64,000 nucleotides of DNA from positions 24,146,836 to 24,210,835 of the forward strand of contig OY757916.1 of the NCBI GenBank assembly GCA_963585895.1, given 5' to 3'. The translations under genes were made by a program, and so were the position numbers. Shown in pieces: positions 35,598-47,261 of this stretch. The notes beneath the pieces are model-generated. The model saw only the letters and a list, made by a program, of their open reading frames with translations, did no database searches and was not told where the DNA came from. The stretch is from Sepioteuthis lessoniana. Its lineage: Eukaryota; Mollusca; Cephalopoda; Myopsida; Loliginidae. The number at the start of each line of letters is the position of its first letter. Position 1 is the first letter of the stretch.

Positions 35598-36080
35598 ACT
35601 GTAATTGCAATGCCATAGTAAGCAAGTTCAAATCCAGGTTGTGTTATCCCATCGACTTTCAGATTAATTACCAAAGAAGAGGTATGAACTGTCTTATCTC
35701 CGGTGGGTGTCCTCATGGTGTAACGGTTAAAGCGATGGACTGTGGAATCGTAGTAAGTGAGCTCATACTCCAGTCGCACTATTACGTTCACTTTCGGGCA
35801 AATACCGTTGGGAAAGGTATGAACTTCCTTATCCTCCCAGCTATGGGTTAAATAGTACCACTACTGTTCTTCTAGGAGAATGGCTTTGGCATTAAATAAC
35901 CTACAAAGGTTGATATGCCATTAAACAAAAAATGAAACTAAACTATCTCTTATCTCCACCCGCAGCTATGGCTAAAATAGTACCACAAATGTTCTTCAAT
36001 AAGAATGGCTTTGGTATTAAATAACCCACAAAGTTTGATATGTCATTAAACAAAGAAACTAAAACTGAACAAAACCCAGG
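35598..36080 (+). repeat. S2 SINE with partial copies on both sides
   Basis: 35707-35940 is a full S2: GTCCTCATGGTGTAACGG, AGTGAGCTCATACTCCAG, ATTACGTTCACTTTCGGGCA, tail TTGATATGCCATTAAACAAA. 35598-35706 is a degenerate partial S2 and 35945-36075 a second S2 tail (TTTGATATGTCATTAAACAA). Tandem clustering of tails suggests slippage or unequal exchange. Confidence 0.75.
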
Positions 36081-36199
36081 TGTTTTTTTTTATAAGAAAA
36101 ATAAATTTTTTAAAGAATATAAACAAGTTCATGTCATTTCTTTCATTCTTCATTCACAGTTGACATAGATTTTACAAGTACGAGAATGACATTATATAA

Positions 36200-36465
36200 A
36201 TGTAGTAAGTTGGTGACCTTAGTCGAGGGTGATCCGATGGCTCCCTTTTCAATAGATACTTCACTGAAGGGTAGGGGAAGGTGCTACTCCATTCCCTGGA
36301 TTGCTCCACTTTACTCTTGATGCTTACCATATAATGCCGAGTGTAAAGCAAGATGGCATTAAGTAGCATTTTTTGAGTCTTTGGTATGACTTGACCTGAG
36401 ATTGGACCCTGTTCTTCCAGACCATTAGCGAACACTCTACTCATCAGACCAATCAATTTAATTAA
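36200..36465 (-). repeat. S3 SINE, minus
   Basis: From GTAAGTTGGTGACCTTAGTC to GCGAACACTCTACTCATCAG. Confidence 0.8.
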
Positions 36466-36551
36466 CTTCAGTAATATGGAGATATTTGGCGGCGTGTTTA
36501 AAATAAGAGTTATTATATTGAAATGAGTAACTAAAGTTCAAATTCTGAATA

Positions 36552-36843
36552 CATATTTACCAACCCCTCTGCTTGGGCAGGATATGACACAAAGTCAATT
36601 TTTAAGCAGAGTTTAACAAGTTTTGATTCAGAGTTTTCCTTCTCCTAGACTATTTGTCTCACCAAGGCTTAAGAACCTGGTCTACCCTGCTATTTTACCC
36701 ATAGCTGGAGGGAGAATAATTGAATTCATACCTTTCCCAAGGGTATTAGTGCTATGTGAAATGCAGTCTCGTTCAGGATTTGAACTCGTGTCGTCCTGTC
36801 CATTTCCTACGGTGATAACCATTATACCATGGGAACCTCCCCA
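36552..36843 (-). repeat. S1 SINE, full length with TSD
   Basis: Minus S1 with head boxes visible on the plus strand as GATAACCATTATACCATGGG. Imperfect TSD TTCAAATTCTGAATA at 36537-36551 and TTCAAATTCTGTATA at 36844-36858. Confidence 0.85.
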
Positions 36844-36869
36844 TTCAAATTCTGTATAAGGCCATTTGT

Positions 36870-37095
36870 GTTTCATTTTATAGCGATGCTTTTGGGAAAG
36901 GCATGAATTTATCGGTTCTAGCACCACCACCCCCACTATGCATAAATATTTGGGCAGACCGGGTTCTTTAGTATTGATAAAGCAACAAGTCTAGGAGAAG
37001 GAAAACTCTGAAATCAAAGCAGCTTTACTCTGACTCAAAACTGACCTTTTGTAACATCTTGCTGGTGGATAAAGGGGTTTGGTAAATAAAGTTAT
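36870..37095 (+). repeat. S1 SINE, 5' truncated, plus
   Basis: Starts near TTTTGGGAAAGGCATGAATT, contains CAAGTCTAGGAGAAGGAAAA, and ends at GGGGTTTGGTAAATAAA. Confidence 0.7.
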
Positions 37096-37293
37096 AAAAT
37101 TTTTAAATAATATAAAAGCAAAAAATTGAGACATGTTTCTGATTAAATAGACCTAAGGGAAAAGAATACTCATGCCTTTTCCAAGCGCATTAGAGTGAAA
37201 TTAGTGTAAATAGACTCAGCTAAATTCTTAGACCTATTTCAGCAGTCAAGCATACCACACCTTCTACATATATATATGTATATATATATATAT

Positions 37294-38292
37294 CAGGGGC
37301 AGAGACAGGACTAGTGCTACTCGTGCCCGGCACGACCAATAACTCGGTCAATGTTATTCAAAATTGATTAAAAATCATCCATTAATTTCAAGCAAATATA
37401 CTTAGTCTGATCTCAATTAAATTACGTATCTATTCAAGTTTCGATAACTAAGTAGCCAAAAGTTCATAAATATATCTGGGAATAATACAACGATGCTGTT
37501 TTGAATGGATGGTCTTTGTCCGGCCACCGTCAGATCCATTGAACATCCCATAAAATCGGCTATAATGTTGAACACGCGTAATCCGTGCCAGGCACTAGAC
37601 CCTTATAATAACAGTAATGTTAGAGAAATCCGCTTTTGGCTGTAGCCAATAGCAAGAGCAACTCAAAACACCTTGCTCAAAAATATTAGCACAATGTGAC
37701 TGCTGACAGCTTTCTTGGGAAGAGGGAGAGGGACAGAGAGAGAGAGAGAGGGGGGATAGCAGATTATAGCCGTTGCCGACGTCATCATCATCGCTATGGT
37801 AAATGTTGGTTGAACGGCGTGTTTTAATTCGTTTTTTCACTAACAGATCTCTATTTCTTTAATGAATGTTGCATATATTACATTCTGTAACTAAAATTTG
37901 TTTATTTGAATATATTTTCAACAAATAATCTTTATTTTAAGCGAAATTGAAACTACTAGCTGTGTCTGTGTATATTGTCATCAGTTTCTTTATTCTAATA
38001 AACATATTTTTCTCGTCATAGTAATGAACATCTTCTCTTTTCTTCTATACTTTTGAAAGGAAAAAAATTATCTATCTACTGTATTAACAAGACTACAAAT
38101 TATATAGTATCTTGATTGTTTGCAAAAAAAACACCATGCAAGGTATGTTTGTCAATCTGTGCTAGACAATGGAGAATCACGCAATAGCAACTATGATGAC
38201 TTACTTTGGGTCCATGGACCACAGGTTGGGAACTGAAGTTGACAGAGGGTGGCGGGGTGGGCACGAGTAGCAAAAATAGGCTAGAGTCGTCA

Positions 38293-38295
<3 letters not shown>
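37294..38295. mobile_element. Non-autonomous hAT-type DNA transposon
   Basis: Left end CAGGGGCAGAGACAGGACTA then GCTACTCGTGCCC. Right end, read inward, CAGTGACGACTCTAGCCTAT then GCTACTCGTGCCC. The CAG-GGC-type terminus and 8 bp flanks (ATATATAT at 37286-37293 and 38296-38303) fit hAT, although the flanks lie in TA repeats and are weak evidence. No transposase ORF inside its 1002 bp. The interior is mixed AT-rich and GC-richer. Confidence 0.75.
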
Positions 38296-38335
<40 letters not shown>

Positions 38336-38369
38336 TATACAATATAAATATAAATAAATATGTAAATAT

Positions 38370-38450
38370 AAATAATTGAAATTTTTCATAAGAAATTTTC
38401 ATATATGAATAACAAAAATATAATTTTTAGTGGGTATTATACAAACAAAT

Positions 38451-38504
<54 letters not shown>

Positions 38505-38587
38505 TGATTTGTTTTCATAATACCCACTAAAAATTATATTTATGTTATTCATATATGAAAATTTCTAATGAAAAATTTCAATTATTT
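38370..38587. repeat. Long inverted repeat around (TA)n
   Basis: Arms 38370-38452 and 38504-38587, about 83 bp, match as reverse complements with only a few differences (AAATAATTGAAATTTTTCAT against ATGAAAAATTTCAATTATTT). The centre is (TA)n at 38453-38502. Either a foldback/MITE or a TA-seeded inverted duplication. Confidence 0.9.
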
Positions 38588-38591
38588 AATA

Positions 38592-39110
38592 TTTCATCAT
38601 CATCATACCATGCTTCTTGCATGGATTTCCCTAACTCTCCCAAACAATTCATCTCTATCATCCTTCGCTTCTAGCAGGTCTTCTAGACTCCATCCTGTGT
38701 CAATGCAGTGCAGTTATAAATTAGTTCTAGCTGGTCATCCAACATTTGCTTGTCCGTGTGAAGAGGTCCTTTAGAGAATGTCGCTTATGAGATTGTTCTC
38801 ACTTCTCCAGCAGTGTCCAACATGTCTTGACAGATAGGAGGTAGGTGGCCATACAGCTGCTGCTTTGTGGGATGTTGCTTCCAGAATTTGTTCAATATGA
38901 CTCATACCATTTTTGAGCAATTGCTGCCTAGCTTTTTCTCTATACACTAAGTCAGCATTCAAGTGGTGTATCCATTTAGTAGAATCAACACAACTGCTGC
39001 TTGGAAAAAATTGTGTTTTATTTTATTGGATTGGTTTGATTTCCTTATGATTGACTAACTATCAATAGTAGTCTGTGCCTTCATTGGTCGCTTATTGCTG
39101 TCATTTTTAC
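38592..39110 (-). pseudogene. RTE-like LINE 3' end, old and diverged
   Basis: ATCATCATC tail at 38595-38605 and the RTE C-terminal order on the minus strand (TSHKAAAVWPPTSYLSRHVG, LLKNG region), with many indels. Confidence 0.65.
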
Positions 39111-40221
39111 CAACTTTAAAATTTTAAGCAACTTAAATCAATGGACTTGTTTTAAAAAGCAAGGTTTTATATGAATATTTTATTCCTTGTTTGATAAAAT
39201 TAGAATTTCATTTTTTTTAGAAAATCATGACTGTTTTTCTTTAAAAAAATCATTAAAGAAATTATTGGACTGGAACCATCTGAAAGAAATAAAACAATGT
39301 GATTTTTAAAATGTACATCTTGATTTTATTTTATATATCTTTTAATTCCTATTTTGACACCGTCAGTGTCGGTCATTTCTTTTTTTTTAAATAAAATCCC
39401 TTATTATACCAATGTTAGTCCAAAAAATTCTCTCAAATTAAATTGCTTTTTCCGTGAATATATTTTAAATGTCTTCTTTTCTGATTATGTTTTTTTTATT
39501 GATTTTTACAAAGCAAACAATAATTTGAATAATTTTTAAAGTTGTTTTTTTAATCAATCTGTCAAAAAGTCAGTGGTGGATCTATTGTGAAACTAATCAA
39601 ATTTAAAATTCAAGGCACCTAATTCTGTTTGGGCCTTTGAAACATCTTTTTAATGATTGAATTTTTCAACAAAACTGATGGAGTTTTTTTAAGTGTTTGT
39701 TATTAAAATTGGGCTATTTTAACGATAGCATCACAAGCCAATGTGTTGAATATTTAATATTGATCTTAGAATATAAACTAATTCCCATTTCATATGGCTT
39801 TAAAAAGCTGTTATCCAGACCTCTTTGCTGGTGGAAAATGGCTCACGGTAATTTTAAGGACTGCTCCTCTGCCATTTGAGCCTCAAGGTACTTGCAGGGC
39901 CTTTTGTACCTTGATGAATGTTGCTCTGTTGCTGCTGGTTGTGAAGGGTGCCCATAACAGTTCAACCTTCAAGGTTTCAAGTTTGGTCCTGCCTCAGGAA
40001 AAAGTTTTAACTCCTTTTTATTGTATTAATTTTGTTATAATTATTTAATAAAATTTAACAGTAGTAGTTAAATACAAAGTTATTTAAAAAGTAATAGTTA
40101 AATACAAAGTTATATAAAAAGGTTGAAACCTTAACTTAATAAAAAAAACAAAACTTCTGTCTTTTCTTGAAGAAACTTTGGTTTGAAATAGATCAGATTG
40201 AATGGCAATGAAAATCCATAA
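39111..40221. other. Unassigned, mostly AT-rich
   Basis: 39790-40010 is GC-richer with overlapping ORFs of 60 and 84 codons (for example LCWWKMAHGNFKD; CRAFCTLMNVALLLL). I recognise no family and see no splice or start evidence. A 28 bp duplication of AGTTAAATACAAAGTTAT occurs near 40065-40110. Confidence 0.4.
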
Positions 40222-40249
40222 GTAACATTCGGTTTAAATTAATTTGTGG

Positions 40250-40535
40250 AGGTGCCCGTGGTGTAATTGTTATTGTCGTAGGAAATGGACACGGCTATGC
40301 GAGTTCAAATCCTGGACGAGACTGATTGCATTTCACATAGCACCCTTGGGAAAGGTATGAATCCAATTATTCTCCCTCCAGCTATGGGTAAAATAGTAGG
40401 GCAGACTAGGAACTTTAGCCTTGTTGAGGCGACTAGTCTAGGAGAAGGAAAACTTGGAATTCAAACCTGTTAAACTCTGCTTAAAAAATAGATCTTGTGT
40501 CATATTCTGCCCGAGCAGAGGGGTTGGTAAATATG
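40250..40535 (+). repeat. S1 SINE, full length with TSD
   Basis: GTGCCCGTGGTGTAATTG and GCGAGTTCAAATCCTGGA boxes, end GGGGTTGGTAAATATG. Flanking near-repeat GTAACATTCGGTTTAAA (40222-40238) and GTAACATTCAGTTTAAA (40536-40552); about 11 bp separate the left TSD from the head. Confidence 0.8.
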
Positions 40536-40639
40536 GTAACATTCAGTTTAAAAGGTGTGAGGAATTTCTGTTTTTCCTTGTATAAATCAGATTGTTTCAA
40601 CATTACATGTTCAGATAAACAAACAAATTCAGTAACAAT

Positions 40640-40644
40640 GATTT

Positions 40645-40689
<45 letters not shown>

Positions 40690-41440
40690 AGAAATATGTG
40701 GAAAGTTGGATAAATCAAACACTTAACAGCAATTCAGATGCATGATATTTTGTTAGTTTTATTCCATTGAACTTCTTTAGACAGAGACTGTTTTCTGAGT
40801 TTTTCTATTTAAAAGCAAATGGGAAGAATTATAAAATGGTGGAGAGGATATAGGTGTTGCAGGAAGAAGGGAGGGTTTATAGTCAAATGTTTCTTGTCTT
40901 GTATGTTTTAAATTCTATCATTGTTTTTAAGTTGATCAAGATTCTTTGATATTTCTGTGCATATCTCTGGGTTATTTTTGTTGTGTGTTGATACATATTT
41001 TATGCATTGTTTATTGGTGGGTTTTTTGTGGGGGGACGTTGTTGTTCTTTTAGTGGTATTTTTTGGCTAATTTGAATGACTTATTGATTAGTGTTGCATG
41101 ATATCCTCTCTGGTAGAGGGTTACATGAAATTCATCAGGGGGACTTATCAGAGGTTTTGTTTGTGACAATTGTGCAGATCCTAAATGCTATAGAATAAGG
41201 TATGGATTTTATGCAGGTTTTGTGATGATGGGTCTTAAAATGGAGGTATTGTTGGGTGGCTGTGGGTTTGTGGTAAATATCTGTCATAATTTGGCCGTTT
41301 TGATTTTTAATGAGCATGTCTAAAAATGGTATTTCATGTAAATAGCGTTCTATTTTTATTCCATTATAAATGATTAAGCAAATACTTGTAAATAACGTCA
41401 TGTTGATATCCATGCCGCACCTATTTATTGATTAAGAGAG
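40640..41440 (-). pseudogene. Penelope-like element fragment, reverse transcriptase end
   Basis: The minus ORF 41135-41413 contains IPFLDMLI, GQIMTDIYHKPT, QYLHFKTHH and CIKSIPYSIAFRIC. The FLD, YxKPT and SIPYS-RIC spacing is the C-terminal part of Penelope-like reverse transcriptases. Downstream on the minus strand (41040-40890) a second frame reads YVSTHNKNNPEICTEI and NLDQLKNNDRI, which fits the linker before the GIY-YIG endonuclease. The endonuclease itself is not visible, and frame breaks make it inactive. Its 3' side meets (TA)n at 40650-40685. Confidence 0.7.
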
Positions 41441-41639
41441 TTGTGAAAATCCGAGACAAATACTTGGTATCTTCCTTGATAGTTGTCATCCTAGGAAATG
41501 GACTCATTTACTTGAATTCTTATAAATCTCCAGGAGCGCTCAATGTATGATAATTAATGTATAGATTTATAAATTTCATTCAGAGCAAATTCATATAATT
41601 GGAAACACTCAACATATATATATATACATATATATATCA

Positions 41640-41885
41640 AAAGTTACCACCCGTTGTCAAGAGCAAACTGAAAACTCCCTTTCAATAGCTACTGCCTCAA
41701 GGTGTAGCGGAGGACACTAATCCTTTCCCTGGATTGATCCACTTACCCTTGATATGTACCTTATAATGCTGGGTTAAGCAACAAGGTATCAAGTACCATA
41801 TTTTGAGTCGTTGATATGACTAAACCTGGGATTGAACCCTGTTAACCCAGGCCATTGGTGGACGCTCTACCCTGTAAGTCAATGG
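41640..41885 (-). repeat. S3 SINE, minus
   Basis: From AAAGTTACCACCCGTTGTCA to GGACGCTCTACCCTGTAAG. Followed by (TA)n at 41893-41922. Confidence 0.75.
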
Positions 41886-41891
41886 GCTGGC

Positions 41892-41935
<44 letters not shown>

Positions 41936-41999
41936 TTATGTCTGTGCATGTGTGTGTATATATGTAAATCTATAAGCCTATATAAGTCATTAGCAAACT

Positions 42000-42645
42000 A
42001 CAGCCTGCGAGGGGTGGGGTTCAATACTCCTCTCCTCAAGATTTCAGTTTTCTATAGAAAAGATCTTTTTTTTTTCCAGAGAAAAAAAAATCAACTTTGC
42101 CATATTTTTAAGACAGATCTTTATGCGTATGGTTTTTCCTATAGTAAAAATGGTTGAGGTATCTATATCATGAAATTACATTTAATTTCATTAGCAAGAT
42201 GTGATATATGTCATGCAGGCTGTTTCTCAAAAAAAAGTTGCCTATGACTGGTCTATAACCAAATGTCAAATGTACTTATTTTAAACAGAAATAATTTATT
42301 ATTCAACATAATTGTTTTCTTGACACTAACTTCACTCAGTGATGAATACTGATCAGAAAGATTTAAGATTATTTAGCGAAAATTTCACCTCATGTAATAA
42401 TACTATATATATATATATATATATTTACTAATCTAATATCTACCAGCATTCATGGTACCAGAAAAAAAGAAAAAAAACCCAGCCAGGAACAAGAAATAGG
42501 AGTATCTCGAATCACCGCCCGGGGGAAAAAGAAAAATATTATAGGTCAAAAAGAAAGAAAAGGCCAACCTTGTCAGACCCCTTGAAAAAAATCAAGGGAT
42601 ATGCAGTCAGTTGGTCAAAAGAAAACTAAAACCTTCCACGAATCC
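42000..42645. other. Unassigned stretch
   Basis: A GC-patch with CACCGCCCGGGGGAAAAAG at 42518. No ORF or family recognised. Confidence 0.4.
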
Positions 42646-42649
42646 TGCA

Positions 42650-43215
42650 ATATATATATATCATAAAAGTATACTTTATGGCAAAATCTTTGATATGACC
42701 TAAGTTAGAATATTAATATCTATCTATTAAACACTGAGTCTAGGAGATATAAAAAAATAGAACTAATTGTTAAAATCCTCAGTAGATATAAACCCCAGCA
42801 AAACTTGTATTGGTAGTACCTGATAAGATAACATCTATGGCTGAAATGGAACTGTTCAATCATTTACAAAGGATTATTATTGGTAGTAATTTAAGATCAT
42901 ACAACTGTATTCAAATTACTTATATTACATAGGAATACTTGATAAACAGAATAAATAATGTCAAATAGCAGTATTTGGAACCATTTAATGCTGCACCAAC
43001 AAAAAAGCTTTATGAAGTCTTTTGAAAATAAACTTACCTAAAAACTACTCACTTACAAATCATATATATATATATAATATATATATATATATATCATAAA
43101 GGTATATTTCATGGCAAAATCTTTAATATGAGTTTAATATCTATCTATTAAACACTGAGTCTAGGGAATATAAAAAAAAAAATAAGCGTGAAAATCATCC
43201 GTAGACCTTTCAAAC
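42650..43215 (+). repeat. Diverged direct duplication around an F1 fragment
   Basis: 42655-42790 and 43085-43215 share ATGGCAAAATCTTT, TATCTATCTATTAAACACTG and AGTCTAGG, each starting after a (TA)n tract. Between them (42795-43080) is an F1-variant 3' half. This suggests F1 inside an older repeat, or duplication with TA tracts as ends. Confidence 0.7.
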
Positions 43216-43480
43216 CGTTTACAAAATGTTACGTCTTGTAAAATCTGTCACGTTGATAATTTTATTATTGTCTTAATATGCAAGAATATATATATATATA
43301 TATGTATTTATGCCGTAGATTCTCTTGTAGGCAGATTTTGTTGAAGACAATAGACAAGGATTTAATATTTAGCTTTTTCTTTGTCATTCTTGTTAGCAAG
43401 CAAGATGTCACAAGTGTGGTTGAAAGGCCAGTTTAAAAAGCTATCCAAAAGTCTCTGGTGTAACTCTTGTCCAAAGATAG

Positions 43481-43680
43481 NNNNNNNNNNNNNNNNNNNN
43501 NNNNNNNNNNNNNNNNNNNNNNNNNNNNNNNNNNNNNNNNNNNNNNNNNNNNNNNNNNNNNNNNNNNNNNNNNNNNNNNNNNNNNNNNNNNNNNNNNNNN
43601 NNNNNNNNNNNNNNNNNNNNNNNNNNNNNNNNNNNNNNNNNNNNNNNNNNNNNNNNNNNNNNNNNNNNNNNNNNNNNNNN
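43481..43680. other. Assembly gap, 200 N
   Basis: Exactly 200 unknown bases, probably a placeholder. X-filled ORFs crossing it are meaningless. Confidence 0.99.
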
Positions 43681-44385
43681 GATAGAAGCCAAAAAATTAA
43701 GAAGAAAAAGGTCCAATAAAAATGTTGAAACAGAGAGAAAGAGAGCAAGATATTGAGATACAAGATAGTTAAGGATGATTATCATGAGAGAGAGACAGAG
43801 TTAGAGAGAGAGACAGAGTTAGAGAGAGAGAGAGAGTAGGAAAATATTTTAACAGAAATGAGGAAGGGAAAGATATGTAGAGAAAGAAGAGTGATAAACG
43901 AGAAAGAGGAAGAGGTAAAAAAGAAGAAGGAGAGAGAAAGAAAAAATGATTTAGTGAAATAAAATAGATCAGAAGGAGCGAGAAAAAAAAAGAGGCTAAA
44001 AGAAAAGAAAGAGAAAAATAAAAAGAAATAACTGGAAAAGCAAAGGCAATCAAGAAAAATGAAGAAAGAAAGAAAGAAAGAAAGAACATTGGTGGTAAGA
44101 AAAAAAGAAAGAAATCAGAATAAAGAAAAAAGTATGAAAAAGAGAAAAAGACGAAAAAGGCAAAGATAGAATTACGAGACTACATCCGAGTAAAAGTTTG
44201 TTACAACATAATGTGTACAGTTGACAAGCAGGTATTAAAAATCTCTTCCCGCCTCAGAAAAGGTACAATTTGCAAATTTTATGAAGTTCATCATGAGTTG
44301 TCTCCCCTTGAGGTATTATGATCTCTTTGTTCTTCAAACTCATATGTTATAAACTTCAAAAAAGATTTGTTGCTAAACAATTTTG
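43681..44385. other. Purine-rich low-complexity DNA
   Basis: (GAGA)n and (GAAA)n runs from 43785 to 44150, then AT-rich sequence. The minus 106-residue F/S/L-rich ORF is an artefact. Confidence 0.65.
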
Positions 44386-44426
<41 letters not shown>

Positions 44427-44470
44427 AACACGCACACTCACACACTTATACAAGCAAACAGACACAGACA
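44386..44470. repeat. (CA)n microsatellite
   Basis: CA units at 44389-44420 and a diverged continuation. Confidence 0.95.
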
Positions 44471-44502
44471 CAAGAATACACACAAATTACCACTTGCATG
44501 CT

Positions 44503-45001
44503 CATCATCATCATCATCATCATGTCGTGCCACTAGCACGGATATACCTGACCCTCTCTCGCTACATCTCCCTATCGTTCATCGCCTCTGGCGGGTCTTC
44601 AGGGCTACATCCCGTATCCTCACATAGCTGCTGTATGTATGTTCGAGCTGGTCGTCCTGCTTTTGCTCGGCCATATGTGGGGGTCCATAGGAGTACATCA
44701 CTTATGAGCTCGTCCCTGCTTCTCCAGCAGTGTCCTGCATGTCTGGTTCGTCTAATTTGGATAGTTTTCATGATGGGAGGCAGGTGGCTGTATAGTTGGT
44801 GCCTTGTAGGGTGCTGCCGCCAGGACTTGTTCAATATTGCTTGCAACATTCTCGTGTAATTGCCGTCTAGCTTCTTCTCCAGACGTTTTGTTAGCATCCT
44901 TCATTAGCCATGTGTCAATGTCTTTTTCGGTTGATGAGACACTGCTTCCTAGGTAGGTGAATTTGTCTACCAGTTTCAGAGAGGTTCCGTCTAGTGTGAA
45001 A
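44503..45001 (-). pseudogene. RTE-like LINE 3' end, 111-codon ORF
   Basis: (ATC)n at 44503-44523. The minus ORF 44562-44897 reads MLTKRLEKKL, NYTRMLQAILNKSWRQHP and HAGHCWRSRDELISDVLLW, with a premature stop (44562) about 13 codons before the normal end. The part 44898-45000 is joined with a deletion of the LLYGCTTW region. Confidence 0.8.
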
Positions 45002-45072
45002 CTTTATTCTGAATCTTAAAAAAGTATCAATCTACACACACACACACACACATGAACTTACATGCAAATTCT

Positions 45073-45275
45073 AAGGTCAGATGAAAAGTTTATAGGCTGA
45101 CCAAGATACTCTCATGGAATGCAAACAAATGAGGTTTATTTTTACAACATACTCCTCCTTGTGGTCCACACACTTCTTCCATCGGTGTTGCAGTGCTTTA
45201 ATCACATTGGTGAAAAAACCATCAACGGTTGGTATAATATTAACTTTTCAGCCTATGAACTTATCAGCCCATTCT
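45073..45275 (-). mobile_element. Mariner-like MITE with transposase 3' trace
   Basis: Ends GATGAAAAGTTTATAGGCTG (left) and, inward from the right, GATAAGTTCATAGGCTGAAA. The minus strand between encodes ALQHRWKKCVDHKEEYV, which resembles the extreme C-terminus of a mariner-type transposase. About 200 bp in total. Confidence 0.6.
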
Positions 45276-45565
45276 TATTGAGAGATAGATACAAGGCTTG
45301 GATTAAAAGTTCATGGGTTGACAAATATAAGTGGCGGACATAGGTTCATGAATCTCATAAATGATATGGATACAGTAGTCACTAGCTGGTCTGTTGTTCC
45401 ATCAACTTTTGCTTCTCTTTTGTCATATGGCAGATTATATAATATTTGGTGATAAGCCTGGTTCATGCCTTTTACAAGTTTGATTATTTCTGTTTTCTTT
45501 CATTTGTTTTGATTTTTAATTCAGTTACAATCAGGTGTCTTTCTAAATATATCAACTCTGTTTAT
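45276..45565. other. Unassigned stretch
   Basis: Nothing recognised. Confidence 0.4.
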
Positions 45566-45579
45566 TATCAGCTTTTATT

Positions 45580-45614
<35 letters not shown>

Positions 45615-45777
45615 ATTTCTCCTTGCCAGTCTCTTTTTGTTTGTTTCTTTTGCTCTTTCTTTCTTATTCTCCCATCCATCCACTTTCTTTCTTTCTTTTT
45701 TTCTATCTTATCCAGTCACCTTTTCTATCTATCTATTTATCTATCTATCTATCCCATTCAGTCTCTTTTCCTTTCAC

Positions 45778-45816
<39 letters not shown>

Positions 45817-46017
45817 CATCTAGTAACCTTTTCTTTTATTCTATCTATCTGTCTCTCTATTTTTCTTTCTTTCTTTGTTTCTTACTTTTTCTTTCTTCCT
45901 ATTTCTCCCATCCTGTCTCTTTTTGTTTGTTTGTTTCTCTCTTTCTTTTACTCCCATCCAGCCACTTTATTTCTTTCTTGCTTTCTTTCTTTCTTATCCA
46001 GTCACCTTTTCTTTTTT

Positions 46018-46057
<40 letters not shown>

Positions 46058-46103
46058 GACCTTTCTTTCTTTCTTTCTTTCTTTCTTATCCAGTCACCTA
46101 TTT

Positions 46104-46139
<36 letters not shown>

Positions 46140-46142
46140 GAC

Positions 46143-46185
<43 letters not shown>

Positions 46186-46294
46186 TATTTCTGATCCAGT
46201 CACCTTTTCTTTTTTTCCATCTATCTCTCTATCTATCCCATTCAGTCTCTTTTTTCTTTCTTTTTTCTTTCTTTCTTTTTCTCCCATCCAGCCT

Positions 46295-46327
<33 letters not shown>

Positions 46328-46335
46328 ATCAATTG
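45566..46335. repeat. (CTTT)n/(CTAT)n satellite with spaced unique phrase
   Basis: Alternating CTTT and CTAT runs are punctuated by CATCCAGTCACCTTTTC-like text at about 45708, 45820, 46003, 46089 and 46194. It is therefore a degenerate higher-order tandem repeat, not pure microsatellite. Long F/S/L ORFs are artefacts. Confidence 0.9.
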
Positions 46336-46858
46336 ATATATATGCTACCTTCCTTCATTTTTGGTTTTGTCTTTAATAACTCATTAAAATGTGTCAATTA
46401 CTTAAAAAACTAATTGATATAACATTGTTCTTCTCTTCGTCTTCCTTTGTTATCCATTTAAGAGGATGGTTATGGTTCCTGAGGAGAAACAGTATTAACA
46501 AGAACGGATTCAGGTAAGTAATGGGTCCAAGTCAGCACAGACACTTTCAGTGTTACTTCCACAGTCCAACAGCAATGCGTGGCCCTCTAAACCTGGTGGA
46601 TGATCAAGTGCAGTAAATACAAAGAAAAATCCTCAACACAAAGGATACCCTTCCTGCTCTTTACCGCATATACTAGATGTCAGTTGACCCAGCAACACAG
46701 CTTCATACTCCCTTTTGTCAGGTCTTATTTCTCATCCTACCAGGTGTCTTAGCCAACTTCCTCATCAGGTAAGACTGGTGAAAGAAACAGTTTTTTTTTA
46801 AGATTCCTCATTGTTATATTTGAATATCCTCAGTAAAAGGAATAAACTCTATTTTGCC
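46336..46858. other. Unassigned, moderate GC
   Basis: 46470-46790 is less AT-rich than its surroundings (CATCAGGTAAGACTGGTGAA near 46764) but has no ORF or family I recognise. Confidence 0.4.
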
Positions 46859-46859
46859 A

Positions 46860-47260
46860 GCCTGGTCAAGTGGAGTTGTAGAATACACTGACTGCATCTC
46901 TGCAGAGGGGTAAGAACCCACCCACAGAACAAGAATCCTGGATATGACATTAAACAATCAGATGGTGAGGCTCCAGTAATGCTGACACTTTGGGAAAAGC
47001 AGAGTACCCTTTTATTGCCATCACTCCTGGGTCCAATCTGAACCAGAGCAGTAACACCTGATGAGACCTACCCCACCTAATAAGTGTCCCGAATATGACA
47101 CTAAACAATTTGATGGTTAGGCTTTAACCTTGGAGACGTGGGGAATGTGGAGTACCCTTTCATGGCTATTGCTTCCAGGTCCACTCTGACACGGAGTGGT
47201 TGCAACTGATAGGGTCCTATCTATGGGCTAAATAGAACTGTCTGATATTTAAAAGAGGAG
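46860..47260 (+). repeat. Two F1 heads in tandem, truncated
   Basis: An F1 head and mid block at 46860-47065, and a second mid block starting at AAGTGTCCCGAATATGACAC (47082) to GGTCCTATCTATGGGCTAAA. The AT-rich 3' half is missing, and the sequence abuts S3. Confidence 0.65.
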
Positions 47261-47261
47261 C

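Noticed and set aside
43362-43785. ORFs crossing the N gap
   Set aside because: Mostly X residues from the 200-base gap.
45446-46336. F/S/L-rich ORFs of 125-167 residues
   Set aside because: Direct translations of (CTTT)n/(CTAT)n repeats with no start context or domain.
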